NCBI GenBank assembly: GCA_938024995.1
Contig: CALJDU010000044.1
Location: forward strand, 1 to 64,000
Origin: an uncultured bacterium
GTDB lineage: Bacteria; Myxococcota_A; Polyangia; Polyangiales; Houyiibacteriaceae
Direction: 5' to 3'
Length of the DNA stretch: 64,000 bases
This document shows positions 8,336 to 18,400 of this stretch, piece after piece. Numbering within the stretch: position 1 is the first letter of the stretch; each line of letters opens with the position of its first letter. The translations under genes were made by a program, and so were the position numbers. Below the pieces are notes generated by a model. The model was not told where the DNA came from and ran no database searches. It worked only from the letters and a program-made list of their open reading frames with translations.

Positions 8336-9862
8336 GTGTCCGTTCGCGTAGACGCTCGCTTTGGCGGTGTAGTAGCCTCCTGGGAGATGGCGGAACTTCT
8401 CGAGGTCCCTACTCACTTCGCCGACGTCAACGGGCTCGTCCAGTACCTCGCGCTGCGAGTGAAGAACGAGGCCCTCTGGCTGGCTGCGTCCCGTAACCTC
8501 GGCTCCGGGGATTGGGTTCGCTTCATCATTCGCCTGAGCGATGGTCAGTCCGTTCTTGAAGGCGTCGGGCGATGCACCACCTCAACGCCGAACCTCGCGA
8601 CCGATGGGGTGTTCGACGTGGTCCTCGACGCGCTCCAGTTCGATCCGCGAAACGAGATCATGTTCGAGCGGATCCTGATCGCCTCCGAGACCCTTAGCAG
8701 CGGCAAAGAGGGTACCCGTCCGATCTCGCTCTCAGAGGTCGACATCGCGGTCGCAGGGGTCCCGGTCGACGGTTCATCCTATCACTATGACGTCGACCTC
8801 GACGACGAAGCGCCCATGCCGCTGTCGCCACTGTCGATTAAGAACAAGTCGAGTAAGAACACCTCGAGTAAGAACACATCGGTCAAGAAGGCGACCCCAG
8901 ACACCGCTTCAAGCGCTCCGCCGCCGCTTCCTGGGAGCCGCGCGCCCGGACGAATGCGTCCCGCGGTGAAAGGGAGGGCAGCGATCAAAGGGAAGCCGAT
9001 CGGCGAGCGGCCGCGGCGGCGAAGCTCCCAAGAGCTCCCCAAAGCGCCGGTGCGTCCATCGCGTCGCACGGAAGCGCTCGGGAGCGCCGAAGATCCGGTC
9101 GCGAAGAAGAAGCGACTCGCCGATGAGCACCGTAAACGGTCGGAGCGCTTCGAGCGGATGCAACGAGAGAAGCGGGAAGCCGAGAAGCGGGAACGCGAAG
9201 AGCAACGTCGGCAGCTTCAGGAAGCCAAGCGCGAGCGGGAGCGAGAGCTCGCCGAGCTCAAGCGTGAACGGGAGCGAAAAAAGGCAGAGCGGGACGCGCG
9301 CAGGCGCTCGCGTCCAAGTCAGGCGAAGCGCGCGAGCGAGCGGAACATCGCGGCGGCGGCACCGATCAAGCCGGAGATCACGCGGTCCGGGAAGAAGACG
9401 CGGCCCAGCAAGGAGCGCGCGCGTGAAGAGGCACCGCCGACCTACGAGACTCCGTCGCACGCACCAGGGCGTTTTGCGCCGGATGAATTCGACCTGGAGG
9501 CGACGCAGGTCGGAACCGCGCTGGAAGACATCGAGGCGATGCGGCAGAGCCCGTTCCCGCAAACCGAACCGCCGGCGCCGAAGCCGACCAAACCCGCTCC
9601 GGAGCCGACCTCTGCGCCTCGAGCGGAGGCCGAGCCCGCGCCCGAGCCCGCTCCAACCCCACGACGCAAAGGTGGAACGGACACCTCGGTCGCCCTCCCG
9701 ACCCAGCCCGAAGAAGAGGTCATGCTCAGTCTGGAGCTCGACCAAAAGCTCGACCATATTTTCCATGTTCTGCAGGAGCGCGGAGTGGTCGCGACGCGGG
9801 AAGACGCCTTGATCCTCGCGCTCAAGATCGGTCTGGGCGCGCTCAGCGCTGAGTACGAGTAG
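8336..9862 (+). CDS. PilZ-like N-terminal domain with long charged coiled coil
   Basis: 508 aa from GTG 8336, which has GAGGG seven bases upstream; ATG 8387 (17 codons later) is an alternative. Residues about 20-125 look like the TIGR02266/PilZ-related domain common in myxobacteria (ALWLAASRNLGSGDWVRF and a later beta strand set), though canonical c-di-GMP RxxxR and DxSxxG motifs are not obvious. Residues about 150-240 are a basic linker with SSKNTSSKNTS repeats. Residues about 250-330 are a highly charged Arg/Glu/Lys coiled coil. After a Pro-rich stretch, the last 50 residues form a separate conserved-looking helical domain (LDQKLDHIFHVLQERG). Likely cytoplasmic; function unknown. Confidence 0.7.
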   Translation: MSVRVDARFGGVVASWEMAELLEVPTHFADVNGLVQYLALRVKNEALWLAASRNLGSGDWVRFIIRLSDGQSVLEGVGRCTTSTPNLATDGVFDVVLDALQFDPRNEIMFERILIASETLSSGKEGTRPISLSEVDIAVAGVPVDGSSYHYDVDLDDEAPMPLSPLSIKNKSSKNTSSKNTSVKKATPDTASSAPPPLPGSRAPGRMRPAVKGRAAIKGKPIGERPRRRSSQELPKAPVRPSRRTEALGSAEDPVAKKKRLADEHRKRSERFERMQREKREAEKREREEQRRQLQEAKRERERELAELKRERERKKAERDARRRSRPSQAKRASERNIAAAAPIKPEITRSGKKTRPSKERAREEAPPTYETPSHAPGRFAPDEFDLEATQVGTALEDIEAMRQSPFPQTEPPAPKPTKPAPEPTSAPRAEAEPAPEPAPTPRRKGGTDTSVALPTQPEEEVMLSLELDQKLDHIFHVLQERGVVATREDALILALKIGLGALSAEYE

Positions 9863-10016
9863 ATCGCAGAGCGCATGACACACCTCGCGTGGCACACCGT
9901 GACGATCTTGCCTCGGCCTGAGAACAGAGCGACGCACTGAGACCCTCCTGGGCCGACCCGAACGGCCAATCAACGCGCGCGCTTCGCTTGGCATGGAGCC
10001 TGCTTTGTATCGGGAC

Positions 10017-10667
10017 ATGAAAGTCATGACGAAGCTGGTGCTCGAAGCGATCCCACTCATGACGATCGCCTTGATGGCGCTCCTTCCGAACCAAGCCAAG
10101 GCACAGGTTCGAGTCACCATCACGGTGGAGAGCGCCGATGAGCTCTCGAACCCGAACGGTGTGGACGTCGTGATCGGTGAGCCTGACGCTCGGACGGAAG
10201 ACGCGCAGCCTCCTTCGGCTCCAACGTCAGCTCCACCCACATCCGTTCCACCCACATCAGCTCCAACGACCGGGTATCGCGCTGCTCCTCGGTGGGCGGA
10301 GCAGCCCGCGCTCCCGCCAGGCTACGCGCCGCAGGGCTACGCGCCCCGCTACCCGCCGCTCGCGAACGCGCCGATCAACCCGGAAGCGGAGCGCCTTCGG
10401 CTGGAGATCCGCTCCATTCGACTCGGAGGATCGATCGCGATGATCCCGATCGGGTTTGGCCTCGCGGGGATGCTCTCGTATGCCACCGCGTTGAGCGCCG
10501 TGCTTTGCTACGGCGACTGCACAGCGCCGCTCGTGCTGGGGATCATGAGCGCAGGCGCGCTCGCGCTGGGGATCGCGGGGATCGTTCGGCTCGCCTCACG
10601 TAAGAGGCGCCGGAACCGATTGCGATCTCAGCTTCGCGCGATGGACGCCGCGGTCATTCGTTGGTGA
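10017..10667 (+). CDS. Envelope protein with signal peptide and two C-terminal membrane segments
   Basis: 216 aa from the ATG at 10017; an ATG at 9993 is in frame, but the signal peptide fits better from MKVMTK. The N-terminus is a cleavable signal ending near QAKAQ. Then come a Pro/Thr/Ser-rich linker (repeated SAPPTS-type units), a short GYAPQGYAPRYP stretch, and two hydrophobic segments at about 140-165 and 170-190 flanked by a very basic tail (RKRRRNRLR). It may be anchored in the inner membrane. No family recognised. It is convergent with the TPR protein, with only 15 bp between stops. Confidence 0.65.
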   Translation: MKVMTKLVLEAIPLMTIALMALLPNQAKAQVRVTITVESADELSNPNGVDVVIGEPDARTEDAQPPSAPTSAPPTSVPPTSAPTTGYRAAPRWAEQPALPPGYAPQGYAPRYPPLANAPINPEAERLRLEIRSIRLGGSIAMIPIGFGLAGMLSYATALSAVLCYGDCTAPLVLGIMSAGALALGIAGIVRLASRKRRRNRLRSQLRAMDAAVIRW

Positions 10668-10682
10668 GCCTTCGAGGCGCGT

Positions 10683-12428
10683 TCAAGAGCACGCGGCGCG
10701 GTGACCCAGCGCGCAAGCGACGCGCTTAGCCGCCTCGCCTAGACGACCCGCCGCGGTGAACGCCGCTTCGCGCCAAGGGTTGCGCCAGAGGGTGCGGTCC
10801 ACGCGAAGACCGCCGCTCATCAAGCGCTGCTCGAGGTCGCGGTCCGCTTGGTGTTGCTGGCTGGTCAACTCGTTGAAACGACGAGTGGCCTCCCGAAGCA
10901 AAATCGTCCGTCGCGCCGGGGGCAGCTCGGCGAGCGCGCGATCATTGACGACGAGGAACGAAGCGTCCCAACCCGCTGCCTTCGCGTAGCGAAACTCCTT
11001 CTGCTCCATCCAGGCGAAATCGAGGTGGTGAATCGCCATTTCCCCGCGCGTCGTACCCGCGGTGCGGATGTCGACCAGAGGCCGCGCCCCGATGCTCCGC
11101 AGGAACGCGACCGTGAAGGGATCGTCATCGGTGCCGACCGAGATGCCGTTGAGCTGAGGAACGGACCGCACGCGTTCGCGAGAAAAGAGGAAGCGCGCAC
11201 GAGTCGCTCGCGCGCCCAGCACACGAATGCCTTCTGCGTCCTCTTCGATGAGCTGACGCACGGCTGGGAAGCGAGTCTGGAACTCGCGCACGCCGCTCAG
11301 GATCCCCGGCGCGGCGACGGCGCGACCGAGCGGGCTGACCCAGCGCATCAACCGAGCCGGCAAAATCGCGATCGCGACATCGCCGCTCTGGATCGACGCG
11401 GCCGCGTTGCTGTCGGTTCCGCGATGCTCGACCCGGACCATGCCTTGCGTCTCGCTCGCCACCGTCGAGCTGAGCTCGCGCAGCGCGCGGTTCTCGATGG
11501 CGTTCGTGCTCCCGCCGTGGCCATGGATGTAGACGCGCACCGTGCGCGGCCCGTTCGCCGCGGGCGTCGTGCTCTCCGCGCGCCCTCGGAGCGGCTCGAG
11601 CGAGGGGTGCATCCGCAGACGCTGGCCGCTCGTCACGGTGAACGAGTGCGTGAAGTCGCGGTGCTGGGGACGCGAAATCGCGAGCGTGTGTTGTCCGGGA
11701 CGAACGGGGACCCGAATCACTCCAGTCGCTGGCGGAACGAAGCGCGCGCCATCGATGAGCACCTCCGCGCTCGCCCAGTCGTCTCCCTCACCGCGCATGA
11801 TCTCGACCAAGCCGAACGGCTGACCGCTCGCGGGAGGCTGATAGGTGCGGACCGGGTCCGGGCGAACGTTCGCGGTGACCGGGCGACCCACGCGGACCTG
11901 TGTGTTGACCGGCGTGCGTTGGACCGCGACCCGTGCTCGCTGACTCGCGACGGGAAGCTGAGACATCACCGTAGTCGTCGCGGTCGTCGTGCGCGCTTGT
12001 CGCGCGGCGGTGTCCGTCCCGCGTGACGGGACCGTCGGCGCAGCTGCGACGCCGAGCTCTCTCAGGCGGTTCACGATGAACCCGCGCCGGCGCCCGTTGG
12101 GAAAGCGGCGAAGGTAGTCTTGATAGGCCGAGACCGCCCGCTGGCGACGGTTGGCCTGGTCCGCGGACACCCCGATGCTGTAGAGCGTGCCCGGCAGGGG
12201 GGAGATCTCGAACGAAGCCTCGAAACGCGAGAGCGCATCGGGATAGCGCCCTGACTCGAACGCGAGGCGACCCGCGTCGTAGAGCGCGCGCGCTTCTTGT
12301 TGCTGCGCGGTCTGCGCGGAGACATCCGAGGGCGCCGCCGAGAAGCAAAGCGCCGCCAACGCGAACGTCATGAACGCGGCGAGCGTGGGCCCGCCGAAAC
12401 GCTTCGTGTGGGTCAGTATCGGCAGCAC
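10683..12428 (-). CDS. Exported TPR, PEGA and DctP-like solute-binding fusion
   Basis: 581 aa from GTG 12428, which overlaps the upstream gene's stop by 16 bp; a long reading from 12488 would overlap it by 76 bp, and ATG 12371 would clip the basic part of the signal peptide. Signal peptide about 1-39, ending DVSAQ. Residues about 42-120 hold TPR-like helices (ALYDAGRLAFESGRYPDALSRF). Residues about 200-285 form a PEGA-like beta domain. Residues about 300-560 resemble the periplasmic DctP fold of TRAP transporter solute receptors, with conserved-looking GTDDDPFTVAFLRSIGARPL. No TRAP permease genes are nearby, so it may act as a sensor rather than in uptake. The fusion is unusual. Confidence 0.7.
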   Translation of the reverse strand: MLPILTHTKRFGGPTLAAFMTFALAALCFSAAPSDVSAQTAQQQEARALYDAGRLAFESGRYPDALSRFEASFEISPLPGTLYSIGVSADQANRRQRAVSAYQDYLRRFPNGRRRGFIVNRLRELGVAAAPTVPSRGTDTAARQARTTTATTTVMSQLPVASQRARVAVQRTPVNTQVRVGRPVTANVRPDPVRTYQPPASGQPFGLVEIMRGEGDDWASAEVLIDGARFVPPATGVIRVPVRPGQHTLAISRPQHRDFTHSFTVTSGQRLRMHPSLEPLRGRAESTTPAANGPRTVRVYIHGHGGSTNAIENRALRELSSTVASETQGMVRVEHRGTDSNAAASIQSGDVAIAILPARLMRWVSPLGRAVAAPGILSGVREFQTRFPAVRQLIEEDAEGIRVLGARATRARFLFSRERVRSVPQLNGISVGTDDDPFTVAFLRSIGARPLVDIRTAGTTRGEMAIHHLDFAWMEQKEFRYAKAAGWDASFLVVNDRALAELPPARRTILLREATRRFNELTSQQHQADRDLEQRLMSGGLRVDRTLWRNPWREAAFTAAGRLGEAAKRVACALGHRAACS

Positions 12429-15400
12429 CTGAAACCGGTGTTCGGGAACCGGAACGAGCCATCGCCTAGCGTAAAGTCGAACTCGCAAGTTCGTCCTCCT
12501 TCGACATTGTTGTACGCCCCCCCGCGGATCTCATGCACGCCCGCACCACCGCGAGACGTATTGGTCCATTCCTTCACGTTGCCGCTCAGGTCAAAGATTC
12601 GGCGCCCACCTCCCCAGTTCGCGTAACACGCGGGGAAGGCCGGAGAGCCGGTGACGTCGACGCAGTCTTGATCGCCGGACGCGGCGCCACAGTCGTACTC
12701 GTCGCCATTGCACCGGACCGGTTGGCTGCTCGAGCAAGAGGACGCATACGACCAGTCGCACGTTCCACCGCTCGCCTCACAGCCGCGCTGCCAGTCCGAC
12801 GAGTCACACAAGCGCCAGCCTGCGCCGATCGCGCGACACGCGGTGTTCGCCTCGCCCCACCTCACGATGGTCCACGGGAGAACGCCCGGCTTTGAACAAG
12901 CCACGTTCTCACGTGACCCCGCGTCGTCGGAGGTCGCGTCCGGTCGCGACGCTTCGTAGACCATCATCGACACCGTTCCGCCGCCCACCGGGCGCGGGAA
13001 GGTCACGACGGGGATTGTCGCGCCGAGGTCTTCGTCGGTGGATCCATCGCAGTCATCATCAATGCTGTTGCACTGCTCCGCGGTCGGAGCGCCCGCCGCG
13101 CCCGCGTTGCAGACGACCCCGTCACCCGGCGCGTTGCAGACAAACACACCGTTTCGCGCGCACGCGCCGAGCCCGTTCGCGCAAGGGTCTCCCTTGGTCG
13201 GGAACGTCTCATCGACGCCGCCGTCACAATCGTTGTCGCGCGCGTCGCAGGTCGCCTCAACGTCCTCAAAGGTCGACGGGTAGTCGCACTCCCACCCCGC
13301 CGCGCCGCCGCAGGTCGCAGCCGTTCCAGCGCAAACGCCGTTCGGGTTACAGAAGTTGCTCGGCGGCGTGAGCGACTCGTCGGTGGTTCCGTCACAGTCG
13401 TCGTCTTCCCCGTTGCAGATCTCTGCGCCGTTGAACGAACACTCATACTCACAACCGTTGGCCTCGTTGCCGTCGAGGTCCACGTAGCCGGAGTCACACG
13501 CGAGAATGTCGCAGTCGCCGCCGACGCATCCCGCGATCGCGTTGGTGAACATGCAGCGAACGCCGCAACCGCCGCAGTTGTTTAGATCGGTGTTGAACGA
13601 GAACGACTCATCCGTTCGACCATCACAGTCGTCGTCGGCGCTGTTGCACGACTCGACCACCGGACCGGTCGCTCCGGTGCACACGAGCGTCCCACCAACG
13701 CATCGCTCCGCGCCAGGCGCGCAGGAGCCGGTCGCGTCGCCACAGCTCCCGCCGCCGCCAGGGTCACCTTCGTCGACGCTGCCGTCACAGTCATCATCGA
13801 TCGTGTTGCACAGCTCCGCGCCGCCGAGCGTCGCGCCCACGCAAACGATCGCGCCGCCAGTGCAGGTTCGCGTGCCGGGGAGACACGCGCCGACATCCGT
13901 CCCGCAGTCACCGCCGCCGCCGGGGTTCCCCTCATCGGTGCGCCCGTCGCAATCGTTGTCGAGTCCGTCGCACGCTTCGTCGGTCGAACCCGTCGCACCT
14001 TCGCAGACCAACACGCCGCCGCGGCATCGCAACGCACCCGCGTCGCACTCACCGGTGGTCGCGCCGCACGCCGCGCCGCCGCCAGGGTCGCCTTCATCGA
14101 TGCGACTGTCGCAATCGTTATCGAGGCCATCGCACAGCTCGTCGCTCGGCCCGGTGTCACCCATGCAGACCAGCGCACCCGCGGTGCACACCTCTCGGCC
14201 AAGCTCACAGGTCCCAACGGACATACCGCACAGACGCCCGCCGTCCGGGTTTGATTCATCGATGGACCCGTCGCAGTCGTCGTCGTCGCCGTTGCAAGCC
14301 TCGGTCGCCGGGGCCACCTCACCGTTGCAGATGAGCGCGCCGTCCTCGCAGAGCAAAACACCGCGGCTGCAGGCGCCCTCGTCCGAACCGCACGCGGGTC
14401 CGCCTCCGGGATCGCCCTCATCGACCGTTCCGTCGCAGTCGTCATCGCGGTTGTTGCACACCTCAATCGCGGGGTCCGCCGGCGTGCACGAGTACTCGCA
14501 CCCTGTCGTGGGGATGTCGTCGATATCGTAGAAATCTTCTTCGCAGTCTTCGTCCGTGAAGGTGCACGCGCCGTCGCTGCAGCGCGGGCTGATGACGTGC
14601 GCGAACCGGCAGACGCGACCGCACGAACCACAGTTGACCGGGTCGGTCTCGAACGTGACGTCCTCGTCGACCTCGCCATCGCAGTCGTTGTCTCGGAGGT
14701 CGCACAAGGTGTCGTCCTCGGCGGTGACCACGCAGCGATACTCGCAACCGTTGGAGGGATCGCCGTCCAGGTCGTAGCGGCCAACGTCACACATGGTGAA
14801 CGCGCACAACCCATCCGCGCAGACCGGGAACGCGCCGTCGAAGCGACACTCGGTCCCGCACGATCCGCAGTTGTTGGGATCCGACGAGGTGTCGACCTCT
14901 TCGTCAATGCGCCCGTCGCAATCGTCATCAAACTCGTTGCAGAGCTCAGGCGCGCCCGCGGTGCAGCCGTCGGGGTTCGTGTCTGGCAACTCGGTGTCCG
15001 GCAACTCGGTGTCCGGTCGCGTCACGTCCGGCCGCGTGTCCGGGACGCCCGTGTCGGGCATGTTCGTGTCAGGCGTGACCTCTCCGTCCGTACACGTGAT
15101 GCAGTAGGGGTCGACCTTGCAGCCGCTGAGCATGACGAGCGCGGCGAGCGCGGAGAGCCCGACCCACAATGAGCGGACCGTCAGCTTACGCGCGCCCTCT
15201 CGAGCGCTTCGTCCAAAAGGGCGCCGACGTCGCCTCCGCACAAACGCTGCGAGGGTGACGAAGACGAAGGCCAGGCCGAGCGGAGGCACGCGTCGTTGGC
15301 TCCCCGGCACCGAGCAGGAGCAACCGCCGCTCCCGGTCGCGAGGACGCGACGCTCTTCATCCGGGCGCCCCGTGTCCGCGTCCATGCCGGCGTCACGTGG

Positions 15401-18400
15401 ACCCGCGTCCATCGGCATCGACTCACGGATGCACTCGCCCGCGACGCACATCTGGCCGTCGGGACACGTGAGGTCGGCGCACGGATCCGCGCCGCACTCG
15501 CCGGTCAACGGATCGCAGAGCGCTCCGTCGGGACAGCGGACATCGGTGCAGGCGTCCTCGACGCAGGTTCCGTCCGCGGGGTTGCAGACCTCACCATCGG
15601 CGCACGTCACGTCGGAGCAGGGGTCCTCCAGGCAGATGCCGGCGACGCAGGTCTCGTCGTCTTCACACATGACCTCTGCGCAGCTGGCCTCACAGACACC
15701 GTCGCGACACGCTTCGCCAGCGCCGCACACAACGTCCGCGCACGGGTCCTCTTCGCAGAGCCCGGTGACCGCGTCGCAGAGGAAGCCGTCGTCACAGCCC
15801 AGTCCGCGGCAGCTGTCTTCCGCGCATCGACCATCTCGTGGATCGCAGACCGTTCCGTCGCTGCAGACCACCCCGTCACAGTTAAACGTGCACTCATTGC
15901 TCTTACACGCGCACGCCTCCGTCTCTGGAGAGCAAACGACCTCGCCGTCGCGCTCAATCGTCTCGGTCTCGCAGACCTCGTCCCGACAGCGCTCCGCGAC
16001 GCACCAACACTCCCCGTCTACCTCGCTCGCCACCTTTCCGGGCGGGCACGAGAAACCGAACTCGGTCATCACGCAGCTGGCCGAACATGAGCAGTCAACA
16101 CAAGCCGACTCCCCAGGACAGAGTCCCACGCCCGACTCTTCGTCGATGAGACCGTCGCAGTCGTTGTCTTCGCAGTCGCAGACCTCGATGCCCGGCGGGA
16201 CCTCGCCCACGCAGATCTCGCGGCCGTCGATGCAGCTCAAGGCGCCGAGCTCGCACAGACCTTCGTCCGAGCCGCACGGTCCGCCCAGCGGAAGCGCCTC
16301 ATCGATGATCGCGTCGCAGTCGTTGTCGAGGCCGTCGCAGACCTCGTCGCGCGACATCGCGCCGCCCTCGCACACAAGCATTCCGTCGCGGCAGATGTTC
16401 ACGCCGGGAGCGCACTCGCCTTCGTCGGTTCCGCAGGGCGCGCCGACCCCCAGGCCCTCGTCGGAGACGCCGTTGCAATTGTTGTCGAGACCGTCGCAGA
16501 TCTCGTCCGTCGGTCCCGTCCCGCCAGCACAGGTCAGCATTCCGGCGACGCAACGGGTCACGCCCGCGGTGCACTCGCCGGTGTCGTCGCCGCACGGCGT
16601 TCCGCCTTCCGGATCGCCCTCGTCGGTGCTGCCATCACAGTCGTTGTCGAGGCCGTCACAAATCTCGTCGGTCGGGCCGGTCTCGCCGACGCAGATGAGC
16701 ATCCCGTCCATGCACGCTTGCGCGCCGAACTCACACTCGCCGACGTCCGTGTCGCCGCACGCTCCACCGCCGCCCGGGTTTCCTTCGTCGATGAGTCCGT
16801 CGCAGTCGTTGTCGAGCGAATCACAGAGCTCCGCCATCGGCCCGGTGCCGCCCTCACAGGCCAGCGCGCCCGCGACGCAGCGCGTCCGCCCGCGGGAGCA
16901 GATGCCCGCGGACGTCCCGCACGCGGATCCGCCACCCGGGTTGCCCTCATCGGTGCTCGCGTCGCAGTCATTGTCCATCGCGTCGCAGACCTCGTCGGTC
17001 GGACCTCGCCCGCCCACGCAGGTGAACCGTCCCGCGACACAGGTCGAGACGCCCTGGCGACACGAGCCCGTTCCGCTTCCGCACGCTCCGCGCGTCGGAA
17101 CCGCTTCATCCGTCCCGCCGTCACAATCGTTGTCGCGGTTGTCGCAGACCTCGTCGGTCGGTCCGGTTCCGCCTTCACAGACGAGCGCGCCAGCGCGACA
17201 ACGGAGCGCACCTCGCGTGCACTCTCCAAGCGAGGTGCCGCAGCGCGCGCCGCCTCCGGGGTTCCCCTCGTCGACGCGACCGTCGCAGTCGTTGTCGATC
17301 TCGTCGCAGAGCTCGGCGCTCGGTCCGACCTCGCCGGTACATGAGCCATAGCGGCCCGCGGAGCAGATCTGGACACCAGGGACGCACGCGCCCACGCTGC
17401 TCCCGCAAGCCCGCGCGTTACCATCGATCACTCCGTCGCAATCGTTGTCGCGTGCGTCGCACACCTCAGCAGACGGTCCGCGGCCAGAGCAAGTGCCCCA
17501 GACGCCGCGCGTGCAAACCTGGGTGCCCGCCGTGCACACCCCCGCGTCGGTTCCGCACGCGCGCTCGAGATCCTCATCGATGCGCGAGTCGCAGTCGTTG
17601 TCGCGGTTGTCGCAGATCTCAGAGCTCGGGACGCACCCCGCGCACACACCACCTTCGTCGATCACGCCGTTGCAGTTGTTGTCGATGCCGTCGCAAACCT
17701 CAGCTGGCACCGCTCCGCACGCGCCACACGCGTTTCGGACGCCTTCATCGGTGAGGCCGTCGCAGTCGTTGTCGATCTCGTCACAGCTCTCACCCGGGCT
17801 CTCGCAGAAGATGCGGTCCGTGGTCGTGGGCGCGTCGCAAAACTTCGTGAAGCCCTCGTCGGTCATCCCGTCGCAGTCATCATCGAGGTTGTTGCAAACC
17901 TCGAACAAGAGCGACTCAGCGACGACGACCGAGAGCGCCGCGGAGAGCGTGTCGGGATCATCTGCGAAGAACGCGCGGTCTCCCCCAGCAGCGCCTGCAT
18001 CCGTTCCGCCTGCGGCCGCGATGCTGTTCAAGAGCGCGCGCCCGCCGGGATTGATGGAGAGCCCGATGACGTAGGTCTTGATGTTGTTCGCGAGCAAGGT
18101 CGCCGCGGCCGCGGCTGGGTTTCCGGAGCACGTCTCCTGACCATCAGTGATCAGCATGACGGAGTACGGACGGCAGGTGCCGGCTGGGTCCGCCGAGCGG
18201 ATCGGCGTCATGTAGCTCTGTGCCGCGAGCAGGGTCCCCGCGAGGGGCGTTCGACCGACCGGGCGAAGCTCACAGTTTCCGCTCCCGGCGTGGTTGCAGA
18301 CGTTGCCGACGATGCTCGAGGTGTTGAAGTTGGTCTGCTGGTTGTCGACCCACTTGAGCAACGCGTTCGTGTTGTTGCCGCCGGTGAACGGCGCGAGTCC

